Assembly: GCA_017432565.1 (NCBI GenBank)
Contig: JAFRIW010000050.1
Location: 1 to 64,000, forward strand
Length of the DNA stretch: 64,000 nt
DNA from: Lachnospiraceae bacterium
Lineage (GTDB): Bacteria > Bacillota > Clostridia > Lachnospirales > Lachnospiraceae
Direction of reading: 5' to 3'
Shown: positions 8,731 through 16,630 of the stretch, piece after piece
Layout: each line of letters begins with the position of its first letter
Numbering within the stretch: position 1 is the stretch's first letter
Translations under genes and position numbers: made by a program
The notes under the pieces: generated by a model
Told to the model about the DNA's origin: nothing
The model's input: the letters and a program-made list of their open reading frames with translations, nothing else
The model's database searches: none

Positions 8731-10749
8731 ATGCAGAACAAAGGCAAATACTATATCACAACTGCAATTGCATACACATCGGGCAAGCCCCATATCGGAA
8801 ACTGTTATGAGATCATGCTGGCGGACAGTATCGCGCGCTACAAAAGGGCGGACGGATACGACGTGCACTTCCAGACCGGCTCGGACGAGCACGGCATGAA
8901 GATCGAGGAGCGCGCGAAGCGCGCGGGCAAGACGCCCAAGCAGTTCGTCGACGAGACAGCCGGCGAGATCAAACGGCTCTGGGACCTGATGGGCACGACC
9001 TACGACCGCTTCATCCGCACGACGGACGAGGATCATGAGATACAGATCCAGAAGATCTTCCGGAAACTCTACGAGCAGGGCGATATCTATCTCGGGCACT
9101 ACGAAGGCCTTTACTGCAAGGAGTGCGAGGCATTTTATACGAAGTCGCAGATCGTCGACGAGAACAGATGCCCGGTCTGCGGCAGTGAGGTTCATCCCGC
9201 CAAGGAGGAGGCGTATTTCTTCCGTATGAAGAAATATGCGGACCGCCTGATCGAGCACATCAATACACATCCCGAGTTTATTCAGCCGGTTTCCAGGAAG
9301 AACGAGATGATGAACAACTTCCTGCTTCCCGGCCTGGAGGATCTGTGCGTGTCGCGCACCAGCTTCTCCTGGGGCATTCCGGTCGATTTTGACCCGAAGC
9401 ACGTGGTCTATGTGTGGCTGGACGCGCTCAGCAATTACATCACGGGTCTGGGATATGATGCGGACGGAAACAGCGGCGAGCTGTACAAAAAGTACTGGCC
9501 GGCGGACCTGCATCTGATCGGAAAGGATATCATCCGCTTCCACACGATTTACTGGCCCATCTTCCTGATGGCGCTGGGCGAGCCTCTGCCGAAGCAGATC
9601 TTCGGCCACCCGTGGCTGCTGCAGGGCGGAGAGAAGATGAGCAAGACCAAGGGCAACGTGATCTATGTCGACGATCTGATCGATCTGTTCGGCGTGGACG
9701 CCACGCGCTACTTTGTCCTGCATGAGATGCCCTACGAGAACGACGGTGTCATCACCTGGGATCTTCTGATCGAGCGGATCAATTCCGATCTGGCCAACAC
9801 CCTCGGCAATCTGGTCAAGCGCACGATTGCCATGACGAACAAGTATTTCGGCGGCATCGTGGAGGACCGCGGCGCCGCGGAGCCGGTCGACGAAGATCTG
9901 AAGAAGGTCGTGACCGGCGCCTATGAGAAGGTCGAAAAGAAGATGGAGGAGCTGCGTGTCGCGGACGCACTCACCGAGATCTTCACGGCTTTCAAGCGGC
10001 TGAACAAATACATCGATGAGACCGAGCCGTGGGTGCTCGCCAAGGATCCGGAGAAGCAGGACCGTCTTGCGACGGTGCTGTACAACCTGACCGAGGGCAT
10101 CATGATCGGCATTTCCCTGGCGGCGCCGTTCCTGCCGAACACGGCCGCACAGGTCGCGAAGGAACTGAATACGGAGCTTCGTGATTTTGACACGCTCGGC
10201 ACGTTCGGCCTGTATCCGAATGGGAACAAGGTCACCGAAGAGCCTTCCATCCTGTTTGCACGGCTGGATCACGACGCAGTGATGAAGCAGGTCGAGGTCA
10301 TTCAGGAGAAGCAGCGCAGCCTCGCCGCCGCGGAGGCGGCCGCACAGGAACAGCCCGCCGCCGCGAAGGAACCGGCAGCTGAGAAGGAGCAGGCGCCGGA
10401 GGAAGAGGCAGTGCCGGAGATCACGTACGACGATTTTGCAAAATGTGCCTTCCGCGTCGGCGAGATCGTTTCCGCCGAACTGGTGGAGAATTCGAAGAAG
10501 CTGCTGAAATTCCAGGTGAAGATCGGCAGTGAGACGCGGCAGATTCTGTCCGGAATCCGTTCCACCTACGATGATCCGGAGAAGATGATCGGCATGAAGG
10601 TCATGGTTCTGGTGAATCTGAAGCCGAGGAAGATGGCCGGAATGCTTTCGGAGGGCATGCTTCTGTGCGCGGAGAACGCGGAAGGGAAGCTGGGCCTGAT
10701 GACGCCGGATTTTGCAGATGAAATGGAAGCGGGCTCACTCATTTCGTGA
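8731..10749 (+). CDS. metG: Methionyl-tRNA synthetase
   Basis: Charges tRNA-Met. The start is the ATG at 8731 with AAAGGAGAAAG upstream; an in-frame ATG at 8686 overlaps map and lacks such a site. The 672 residues contain the HIGN form of the HIGH motif, one zinc knuckle (CKEC and CPVC), the KMSKTKGN loop and the anticodon-binding helical domain. An Ala/Glu/Pro-rich linker (about residues 531-565) leads to a C-terminal Trbp111/EMAP-type tRNA-binding OB fold (FRVGEI to the end). This is the normal long form found in Firmicutes. It follows map by 19 bases, so both genes for N-terminal Met handling are probably co-transcribed. Confidence 0.97.
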   Translation: MQNKGKYYITTAIAYTSGKPHIGNCYEIMLADSIARYKRADGYDVHFQTGSDEHGMKIEERAKRAGKTPKQFVDETAGEIKRLWDLMGTTYDRFIRTTDEDHEIQIQKIFRKLYEQGDIYLGHYEGLYCKECEAFYTKSQIVDENRCPVCGSEVHPAKEEAYFFRMKKYADRLIEHINTHPEFIQPVSRKNEMMNNFLLPGLEDLCVSRTSFSWGIPVDFDPKHVVYVWLDALSNYITGLGYDADGNSGELYKKYWPADLHLIGKDIIRFHTIYWPIFLMALGEPLPKQIFGHPWLLQGGEKMSKTKGNVIYVDDLIDLFGVDATRYFVLHEMPYENDGVITWDLLIERINSDLANTLGNLVKRTIAMTNKYFGGIVEDRGAAEPVDEDLKKVVTGAYEKVEKKMEELRVADALTEIFTAFKRLNKYIDETEPWVLAKDPEKQDRLATVLYNLTEGIMIGISLAAPFLPNTAAQVAKELNTELRDFDTLGTFGLYPNGNKVTEEPSILFARLDHDAVMKQVEVIQEKQRSLAAAEAAAQEQPAAAKEPAAEKEQAPEEEAVPEITYDDFAKCAFRVGEIVSAELVENSKKLLKFQVKIGSETRQILSGIRSTYDDPEKMIGMKVMVLVNLKPRKMAGMLSEGMLLCAENAEGKLGLMTPDFADEMEAGSLIS

Positions 10750-10759
10750 GGACTTGCCA

Positions 10760-11206
10760 ATGAGAAATCTGAAAGAGGAATCGAAAAAAACCATCGTGAA
10801 AGCGGGGCTCATGAGCCTTGTGCTGTGCGGCGTGCTCCTGCTGTGCCCGGCGCGGGCACATGCGCTGGATGAAGCGCCGGATCCGGGCCGGACACAGGAA
10901 GAAAAGTGGGACGCCGAAAAGGAGAAAATGCTGGAGGCGCTGGACACCATGCGCGAGATGGGCTTTTCCACGACCGGCATTCTGGAGACGGCGGAGGTGG
11001 CCTATGACAAGTATGTTCGCGAGCAGGTCGAGGACACAGCGCAGAAGCTTACCGATGAGGCGAAAGAGAAAGCCGAGGACGTGACCCGCCAGGCGACGGA
11101 AGCCGTGGAAGAAAAGGCGGAAGAGGCGGCCGAGAATCTGTTCGAGGCCTTTCTGCACAGGCTGCAGAAGGCGTTCGAGAGTCTGCTCGGCGGCGAAGAG
11201 AACTGA
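10760..11206 (+). CDS. Small exported helical protein, unknown function
   Basis: 148 residues from the ATG at 10760 (in-frame codons further upstream overlap metG). Residues ~11-33 form a hydrophobic signal sequence ending LLLCPARAHA-LDE, a good signal peptidase I site. The mature part is almost entirely charged amphipathic helix rich in Glu, Lys and Ala, resembling apolipoprotein-like or LEA-like coiled segments. No known domain was recognised. It lies 10 bases after metG and 22 bases before the DUF624 gene, so it may be co-expressed with both. Its high charge suggests a flexible secreted or envelope-associated protein. Confidence 0.7.
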   Translation: MRNLKEESKKTIVKAGLMSLVLCGVLLLCPARAHALDEAPDPGRTQEEKWDAEKEKMLEALDTMREMGFSTTGILETAEVAYDKYVREQVEDTAQKLTDEAKEKAEDVTRQATEAVEEKAEEAAENLFEAFLHRLQKAFESLLGGEEN

Positions 11207-11228
11207 CGGAAAGCGGGGACAGTAATTC

Positions 11229-12023
11229 ATGGGAAAGATTTTTGATCTCGACAGCCCGATCATGCGGGTGATGAATCGTATTGCGGATCTTCTGATCCTG
11301 AATATGATCACGCTGATCTGCTGCCTGCCGGTTATTACGATCGGCGCGGCGCTGACAGCCATGCACAGTGTGCTTCTGAAAATGGTCCGGAACAAGGACA
11401 GCTACATTTTCCGCAGTTACTTCCAGTCCTTTAAGCAGAATTTCAGACAGGCGACCGCACTGTGGCTGATCTTTCTGGCGGCGTTCCTGTTTATCGGCTA
11501 CGATCTGTACCTGATCATGTACTCGGGCATGCAGTTCCCGAAAATTGTGGTCTGGCTGCTCCTGATTGTGGCGGCTGCCCTGATTATGATTTCGATCTAT
11601 GCCTTCGCGCTGGAAGCCCGTTTTGTCAACACGGTGCGGACGACCTTCAATAATGCCGTCATCCTGATGATCGCAGCGTTCCCGAGAAGCCTGGGCATGC
11701 TTGCCATCACGCTGCTGCCGGTGGTCCTGCTGTATTTTTCCGGGACGATTATGCAGCTGTTCCCGCTGCTGGTCATGTTCGGCATCAGTGTGCCGGGTTA
11801 TGTCTGCGCACTCCTGTACAGCCCGGTCTTTAAAAAGCTCGAGCCGCCGGAAGAGGACAATATCACACCGGATGATCAGTGGACGGTGGAGGAAGTGCCG
11901 GAGGAAAACGGTGCCGCGGAAGAGGTTTCCGCCGGGGCCGCGGAGAATGCGCCCGCACAGGCACCTGAGGCGCCCGGAGAAGGCGCTCCCGACGGCGGAA
12001 CGGAGCAAAAAGAAACAATTTGA
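11229..12023 (+). CDS. DUF624 (YesL-like) membrane protein
   Basis: A 264-residue integral membrane protein with about five hydrophobic helices. The N-terminus (FDLDSPIMRVMNRIADLLILN, followed by the conserved CCLPVITIGAALTA) is typical of YesL/DUF624 proteins. These are often encoded with sugar ABC transporters and glycosidases but have no assigned activity. The last ~55 residues are a cytoplasmic-looking acidic Ala/Pro/Glu tail of low complexity. The sugar ATPase gene follows 232 bases later under its own promoter, so a functional tie to sugar uptake is possible but not shown. Confidence 0.8.
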   Translation: MGKIFDLDSPIMRVMNRIADLLILNMITLICCLPVITIGAALTAMHSVLLKMVRNKDSYIFRSYFQSFKQNFRQATALWLIFLAAFLFIGYDLYLIMYSGMQFPKIVVWLLLIVAAALIMISIYAFALEARFVNTVRTTFNNAVILMIAAFPRSLGMLAITLLPVVLLYFSGTIMQLFPLLVMFGISVPGYVCALLYSPVFKKLEPPEEDNITPDDQWTVEEVPEENGAAEEVSAGAAENAPAQAPEAPGEGAPDGGTEQKETI

Positions 12024-12154
12024 TTTTGCAATCAGCAAAATGCATAACAAACAGGGAACTTTGTTGGTGAATATGAATAACCACCCGCAGAGTTCCTTTC
12101 ATTTTGCCGAATAAACTCCTAAGCCCGCAGGATAAAGTTTGTGGAAATGATGCA

Positions 12155-12183
12155 TGGAAATAACCGGTTTATACAGCTATACT
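12155..12183 (+). promoter_or_regulatory. Likely promoter of the sugar ATPase gene
   Basis: TGGAAA (12155-12160), 17 bases and TATACT (12178-12183), about 65 bases before the AAGGAGGG ribosome binding site. The 12024-12154 stretch before it holds only weak inverted repeats (ATTTTGC/GCAAAAT at 12023-12041; GGAACT/AGTTCC around 12054-12097) and no gene. Confidence 0.5.
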
Positions 12184-12255
12184 ACTGTCTGTAGGGCACA
12201 GAGGAAGTCTGTGCAGCCATATGAAAAAGGGTAAGTAAATTTCAAGGAGGGTAAA

Positions 12256-13359
12256 ATGGCTAGTTTATCGTTAGAGAATGTTTGCAAGAAGTATCCCAAT
12301 GGTTTTGAAGCTGTTAAGAACTTCAACCTCGAGATCGCAGACAAGGAGTTCATCATTTTCGTAGGACCTTCCGGCTGCGGTAAGTCCACCACACTGCGTA
12401 TGATCGCAGGTCTGGAAGACATCAGCTCCGGCACACTGAAGATCGACGGCAAGGTCATGAACGACATCGAGCCCAAGGACAGAGATATCGCGATGGTTTT
12501 CCAGAACTACGCTCTGTATCCGCACATGACCGTTTATGATAACATGGCATTCGGTCTGAAGCTCCGCAAGGTTCCGAAGGATGAGATCGACAAGATGGTT
12601 AAGGAAGCAGCGAAGATCCTCGACCTGACACAGCTCCTTGATCGTAAGCCGAAGGCTCTTTCCGGTGGTCAGAGACAGCGTGTTGCCATGGGCCGTGCAA
12701 TCGTTCGTAACCCGAAAGTCTTCCTGATGGACGAGCCTCTGTCCAACCTGGATGCGAAGCTCCGTGTTCAGATGAGAACTGAGATCGCGAAGCTGCACCA
12801 GAGACTGGGCACCACGATCATCTACGTTACACATGACCAGACCGAGGCTATGACCCTTGGTACCAGAATCGTCGTTATGAAGGACGGCGTGGTACAGCAG
12901 GTTGATACTCCTCAGAATCTGTATGACAAGCCGGAGAACCTGTTCGTCGCAGGATTCATGGGATCCCCGCAGATGAACTTCCTGGATGCTGTTGTTAAGA
13001 TTGACGGCAGCAAGGCTTATCTGACCGTCGCCGGCAAGGACATCCCGGTTCCGGCTGACAAGGCTGGCAAGCTTGCAGGATACAACGGCAAGACCGTTAT
13101 CATGGGTATCCGTCCTGAGAACATCACGGACGATGCGGCAGCAGTTGCGGCAGCAGAGACCACCTATGAAGCAAAGATCAACGTCTACGAGCTGCTCGGT
13201 GCAGAAGTCTTCCTGTATTTCGATCTGGACGGCACACCGGTTACCGCTCGCGTTAAGCCCGACACCAAGGCTCGTCCGGGCAGCGATGTCAAGTTTGCGT
13301 TTGATACTTCCAAGCTCCACATCTTCGATAAGGAGACCGAGAAGGTTATCGCCAACTGA
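12256..13359 (+). CDS. ugpC: Sugar ABC transporter ATP-binding protein (UgpC/MsmX type)
   Basis: The 367-residue ATPase of carbohydrate-uptake ABC transporters of the MalK/UgpC/MsmX family. Walker A is GPSGCGKST (37-45). The ABC signature LSGGQRQRVAMGRA and Walker B VFLMDEP follow, then the H-loop YVTHDQTEAM. The C-terminal TOBE regulatory domain is complete. In Firmicutes one such ATPase often serves many sugar permeases, and here too it is encoded alone with no permease or binding-protein gene beside it. Its codon choice (many GTT and CGT codons) differs from the GC-ending codons of its neighbours, as expected for a highly expressed gene. A strong terminator follows. Confidence 0.93.
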   Translation: MASLSLENVCKKYPNGFEAVKNFNLEIADKEFIIFVGPSGCGKSTTLRMIAGLEDISSGTLKIDGKVMNDIEPKDRDIAMVFQNYALYPHMTVYDNMAFGLKLRKVPKDEIDKMVKEAAKILDLTQLLDRKPKALSGGQRQRVAMGRAIVRNPKVFLMDEPLSNLDAKLRVQMRTEIAKLHQRLGTTIIYVTHDQTEAMTLGTRIVVMKDGVVQQVDTPQNLYDKPENLFVAGFMGSPQMNFLDAVVKIDGSKAYLTVAGKDIPVPADKAGKLAGYNGKTVIMGIRPENITDDAAAVAAAETTYEAKINVYELLGAEVFLYFDLDGTPVTARVKPDTKARPGSDVKFAFDTSKLHIFDKETEKVIAN

Positions 13360-13393
13360 TGTTCACAGTTCGTTTTTGAACAGAATTCAGTAC

Positions 13394-13424
13394 AAAAGCA
13401 GGTGCGAAAGCACCTGCTTTTTTG
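13394..13424 (+). terminator. Strong terminator after ugpC
   Basis: AAAAGCAGGTGC, a GAAA tetraloop and GCACCTGCTTTT form a perfect 12-base-pair stem followed by further T residues. Confidence 0.95.
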
Positions 13425-13431
13425 TTATAAT
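13423..13431 (+). promoter_or_regulatory. Extended -10 of the PucR-like regulator
   Basis: TGTTATAAT: a TG dinucleotide, one base and a perfect TATAAT (13426-13431). A 17-base spacer would put any -35 inside the terminator stem, where the match is poor, so this appears to rely on the extended -10. It begins within the T tract of the preceding terminator. Confidence 0.6.
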
Positions 13432-13467
13432 ACAGTGTAACGGAAAACAGGAGAAGGAGAGCTTCTT

Positions 13468-14553
13468 ATGGTTACATCACAGATTTTGAAAAACTGTCTT
13501 GAGGAACTGAGGGCAATCAGCCGGACGGAGTTCTGCCTGCAGGATCCGGTGGGAACACCGATCGTCACGACGGAAGGCGCGGCGGTGCCGGAACAGCAGG
13601 TGATTGCGGCTTTTGCCGAGTCGGATGTGGACAGTCAGATCATCGGAAACCGCTATTTCCTGAAGGTGATGGACGAAGATGAGACGGCTTATGTCCTGAC
13701 AGCCATCGGGGACAACGACTATACGCTGATGGTGGCGCGTATGGCCGTCAGCGAGCTGCAGAATCTCCTGGTGGCTTACAAGGAAAAATACGACCGCAAC
13801 AATTTCTTCCAGAACCTGATGCTGGACAATCTGCTGCTGGTGGACATTCACAACCGCGCCAAGAAGCTTCACATTCCTTATCAGGTGCCGCGCGTCATCA
13901 TTATCTTCGAGATCGAGAAGGCGGCGGACACGATGGCGCAGGAGCTGCTGTCGAGACTCTACACTTCCCAGAACGGCGATTATCTCACGGAGGTGGATGA
14001 GAACAGCATCATTCTGATCAAGTCCGTGCGCTCCGAGACAGATTACGCGACCGCGCAGGAAGCCGCGACGATTGCGGTGGATATGCTGAATACGGAGGCC
14101 ATGCTGAAGGTGCGCGCTTCCTTCGGCAGCATCGCCGGCGAGCTGAAGGATCTTTCCAAGTCTTATAAGGAAGCGAGAATGGCCATGGATGTCGGCGGCA
14201 TCTTCTACGCGGAGAAGCGCGTCATTTCCTATGGCGAGCTGGGCATCGGACGGCTGATTTATCAGCTTCCGGTGAATCTGTGCGAGATGTTCATCAATGA
14301 GATCTTCGGGACTTCCCTGGAGGAGAATCTTGATAACGAGACGCTGACGACCATCAACACCTTCTTTGAGAACAGCCTGAATGTGTCCGAGACCTCCCGG
14401 AAACTGTTCATTCACAGAAACACGCTGGTGTACCGCATTGAAAAACTCCAGAAGAGCACAGGCCTCGACATCCGGACCTTTGAGGACGCCCTGACCTTCA
14501 AGATTGCCCTGATGGTCGTGGAGTACATGAACTACTTGAAGAGCCGGGAGTGA
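13468..14553 (+). CDS. PucR/CdaR-like helix-turn-helix transcriptional regulator
   Basis: 361 residues. The C-terminal ~60 residues (NVSETSRKLFIHRNTLVYRI and the following helix) are the PucR-type DNA-binding domain. The middle contains a GGDEF-related regulator region ending SKSYKEARMAMDVGG, as in CdaR sugar-diacid regulators. The N-terminal ~120 residues are a likely ligand-sensing domain with no recognised motif. Family members bind DNA as dimers and respond to small metabolites. Its position behind the sugar ATPase hints at a carbon-source signal, but it has its own promoter and a terminator separates them. The effector is unknown. Confidence 0.8.
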   Translation: MVTSQILKNCLEELRAISRTEFCLQDPVGTPIVTTEGAAVPEQQVIAAFAESDVDSQIIGNRYFLKVMDEDETAYVLTAIGDNDYTLMVARMAVSELQNLLVAYKEKYDRNNFFQNLMLDNLLLVDIHNRAKKLHIPYQVPRVIIIFEIEKAADTMAQELLSRLYTSQNGDYLTEVDENSIILIKSVRSETDYATAQEAATIAVDMLNTEAMLKVRASFGSIAGELKDLSKSYKEARMAMDVGGIFYAEKRVISYGELGIGRLIYQLPVNLCEMFINEIFGTSLEENLDNETLTTINTFFENSLNVSETSRKLFIHRNTLVYRIEKLQKSTGLDIRTFEDALTFKIALMVVEYMNYLKSRE

Positions 14554-14593
14554 AAAATTTACTGCCTGACTCCGCGGAATAGGAAAGATTAAG

Positions 14594-14753
14594 GAGCGGA
14601 TATCTCTGAAAGCCAGAGATATCCGCTCTTAAGTTCAAGAACGCCTTGGCGTTCTTGCCGCGCCGCGCTCGGGCCAGAATGGCCCTTCCGTTGAGCGCGG
14701 CTGCGATCCGCCGGAGGCTTCAACTCAGTCGGGGGACTCCCCGACTGAGTTGA
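14594..14753. repeat. Cluster of four near-perfect hairpins between the regulator and SRP RNA
   Basis: Four inverted repeats lie back to back. Hairpin 1 has 15-base-pair arms at 14594-14608 and 14614-14628. Hairpin 2 has arms CAAGAACGCC/GGCGTTCTTG at 14636-14657. Hairpin 3 is an outer CCGCGCTC/GAGCGCGG pair enclosing GGGCCA/TGGCCC at 14662-14701. Hairpin 4 has perfect 15-base-pair arms at 14720-14734 and 14739-14753. None has a proper T tract, so simple termination is not the whole explanation. No coding sequence is seen here. The SRP RNA -35 box starts in the right arm of the fourth hairpin. Confidence 0.9.
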
Positions 14754-14778
14754 CATCTTTTCATCAGTTGGGTATGAT
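14750..14778 (+). promoter_or_regulatory. Consensus promoter of the SRP RNA gene
   Basis: A perfect TTGACA (14750-14755), a 17-base spacer and TATGAT (14773-14778). The predicted start is about 14785, a few bases before the 5' arm of the SRP RNA. This is the closest match to the sigma-A consensus among the promoters I examined, fitting a highly transcribed stable RNA. Confidence 0.9.
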
Positions 14779-14785
14779 TATGCAT

Positions 14786-14892
14786 GCTACCGGCCGGGTC
14801 TTGCGCAATGGATGCCAGTGAACCGTGTCAGATGGGGAACCAAGCAGCACTAAGCAGGATTTTCCATGTGCCGCAAGGGTGCCTGGCCGGGG
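14786..14892 (+). ncRNA. ffs: Signal recognition particle RNA, small bacterial (4.5S) type
   Basis: The RNA scaffold of SRP, which binds Ffh and targets membrane proteins to the translocon. The SRP domain IV hallmark is present: GTCAGA, TGG, the GGAA tetraloop, CCA and AGCAGCAC (about 14827-14850). The distal helix is supported by CTTGCG (14800-14805) pairing with CGCAAG (14872-14877), and the ends by CCGGCC (14790-14795) pairing with GGCCGG (14885-14890). At about 105 bases it is the small form without an Alu domain. Ends are estimated from pairing and the promoter. Confidence 0.94.
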
Positions 14893-14899
14893 CACTTTT
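14879..14899 (+). terminator. Terminator overlapping the SRP RNA 3' end
   Basis: GTGCC/GGCAC arms around TGGCCGG, followed by TTTT. The stem uses bases that also form the closing helix of the SRP RNA, so the two folds are alternatives. Confidence 0.6.
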
Positions 14900-14915
14900 C
14901 TGATCGCGAATTCTT

Positions 14916-15836
14916 ATGTCTTACATTTTCAATTTATCCAACTGCACATTGTGTCCGCGAAACTGCGGCGTAAACCGGGAGGCGGGTCAGACCGGATTCT
15001 GCCGTGTCCCCTCGCAGCTGATCGCGGCCAGGGCAGGACTTCTCGCCTATGAAGAACCGTGTCTTGTCGGAAGCAAAGGTTCCGGTGCGGTCTTTTTCTC
15101 GGGCTGTAATCTCGGCTGTATTTTCTGCCAGAACCATGAGATCTCCGGAACAGACAGGAAAGAGCTGCCGCCCGGAAAACAGATCACCGCGCAGCGCCTC
15201 TCGGAGGTTTTTCTGGAACTGCAGGCGCAGGGCGCAGCCAATATCAATCTGGTCACACCGACACATTACCTGCACCGGATTATCCCGGCACTGGAAAAAG
15301 CGCGCGCAGAGGGCCTGTCCGTCCCCGTTGTCTATAACACAAGTGCTTACGAGAAGGCGGAAATGCTCCGTCTGCTCGAGGGACTCGTCGACATCTATCT
15401 GCCGGACTTAAAATACTGTTCCGACGCACTGGCCATGGAATATTCCCGGGCGCCGCATTATTTTGAAACTGCGTCCGCGGCCATTGAAGAGATGGTGCGT
15501 CAGTGCCCTGAGCCGCTCCTGGATGACGACGGACAGATGCGGCGCGGCGTCATTGTGCGGCACCTGGCCCTGCCCGGTCACGAAGAAGACTCCCGGGCAG
15601 TTCTGCGCTATCTTTTTAAGACTTACGGGGATCGGATTTTCATCAGCATCCTGAACCAGTACACGCCCATGCCGGCCGTAAAAAAACATCCTCTTCTGTC
15701 CCGCGCACTGACAGAAGAGGAGTATGACAGACTCGTCGATTATGCAATTTCTCTCGGTGTGGAAAACGGTTATATCCAGGAGGGCGGCACCGCGGACGAG
15801 AGCTTTATTCCTGTCTGGGACGGATCCGGGCTGTGA
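14916..15836 (+). CDS. PflX-like radical SAM protein
   Basis: 306 residues of the radical SAM superfamily, in the group of stand-alone pyruvate-formate-lyase-activating-enzyme homologues (PflX, COG1313). The SAM [4Fe-4S] site is CNLGCIFCQN. An N-terminal Cys group (CTLCPRNCGVNR and GFC) is typical of this family and may bind a second cluster. The C-terminus carries the conserved ILNQYTPM and YIQEGG. The substrate is not known for this subgroup. No glycyl radical enzyme lies nearby, so activation of a pyruvate formate-lyase is not supported by context. It converges on tadA with only 3 bases between them. Confidence 0.85.
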   Translation: MSYIFNLSNCTLCPRNCGVNREAGQTGFCRVPSQLIAARAGLLAYEEPCLVGSKGSGAVFFSGCNLGCIFCQNHEISGTDRKELPPGKQITAQRLSEVFLELQAQGAANINLVTPTHYLHRIIPALEKARAEGLSVPVVYNTSAYEKAEMLRLLEGLVDIYLPDLKYCSDALAMEYSRAPHYFETASAAIEEMVRQCPEPLLDDDGQMRRGVIVRHLALPGHEEDSRAVLRYLFKTYGDRIFISILNQYTPMPAVKKHPLLSRALTEEEYDRLVDYAISLGVENGYIQEGGTADESFIPVWDGSGL

Positions 15837-15839
15837 AAA

Positions 15840-16388
15840 TCAGGACTGCCGCACAGACTTGAAGAAGCGTTTCAGCAGTGCGGCGGATTCTTCGGCGAGC
15901 ACGCCGCGGGTGAGCTCCACCTGATGGTTGAACTGCGGATTCTGCAGAATGTTCATCAGTGTCCCGCCGCATCCGTTTTTCGGTGAGTCGGCGCCGATGA
16001 CGACGCGGTCGATCCGCGCCTGCACGATTGCGCCTGCACACATGGGGCAGGGCTCGAGCGTGCAGTACAGCGTGCATCCCTCCAGCCGCCAGTCCGAGAG
16101 CTTCCTGCTGGCCTTCCGGATCGCGGTGATCTCGGCGTGGGAAAGCGTGGACCGGTCGGTATTGCGGCGGTTGTAGCCCCGTCCGACGATCCGCTGCGGC
16201 GCTTCCGGATCCCGGGCGCGCAGCAGTGCCTTGTCAAAATTTTGTCCGATGCCGATGATTTTCTCATCACAGACAATGACGCAGCCGATCGGAACTTCTC
16301 CGATCGCCGCGGCTTTTTCGGCCTGTCTTAAAGCGGCGCGCATATATTTTTCATCGATTTTCTGCTGATCGGTGTGCGACAGATTCAT
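15840..16388 (-). CDS. tadA: tRNA-specific adenosine deaminase with an insertion
   Basis: Converts A34 to inosine in tRNA-Arg(ACG). The zinc/catalytic signature is intact: HAE in LSHAEITAI and PCPMCAGA, and the TLYCTLEPC stretch is normal. At 182 residues it is longer than usual because about 23 residues (IGQNFDKALLRARDPEAPQ and a few more) are inserted between the second beta strand (EKIIG) and the RGYNRRNTD loop that precedes HAE. The surrounding fold looks intact. It starts 243 bases from the divergent Rrf2 gene. Confidence 0.93.
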   Translation of the reverse strand: MNLSHTDQQKIDEKYMRAALRQAEKAAAIGEVPIGCVIVCDEKIIGIGQNFDKALLRARDPEAPQRIVGRGYNRRNTDRSTLSHAEITAIRKASRKLSDWRLEGCTLYCTLEPCPMCAGAIVQARIDRVVIGADSPKNGCGGTLMNILQNPQFNHQVELTRGVLAEESAALLKRFFKSVRQS

Positions 16389-16399
16389 AAAGCTGTACC

Positions 16400-16433
16400 T
16401 TGCAAATCCCCAAACTCCTACTATACTGATAGG
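16400..16433 (+). promoter_or_regulatory. Promoter of the rrf2-suf operon with a possible Rrf2 operator
   Basis: TTGCAA (16400-16405), 16 bases and TATACT (16422-16427). A dyad with CCTA at 16417-16420 and TAGG at 16430-16433 straddles the -10. Its position and AT-rich centre fit a repressor site for the Rrf2 protein, giving iron-sulfur-responsive autoregulation; this is an inference. The transcript would have a ~195-base leader containing a small hairpin (GAAGCA/TGCTTC, 16538-16552). Confidence 0.5.
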
Positions 16434-16630
16434 TAATGAGAAATTAAATCCGCCCGACGGCGGAAAATCATTTAAATTGTGCCCCTAAGTATACGGCGAA
16501 CCGGCTTTTCAGGCAAGACAGTTTCCGGACAGTAGACGAAGCACCATGCTTCATGTTATTTTTAAATGTACGGCCCAAACTGTCAGAGACTGATGCCGGA
16601 AAGGACATACCGGGAGATCAGGAGAACAGA

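Noticed and set aside
8644..10272. Long minus-strand open frame (542 codons) opposite metG
   Set aside because: It is the antisense of a complete methionyl-tRNA synthetase. Long antisense frames are expected with GC-rich third positions, and the translation shows no domain.
14825..15052. Small + strand open frame of 75 codons
   Set aside because: It covers the core of the SRP RNA and the 5' part of the radical SAM gene in another frame, with no ribosome binding site.
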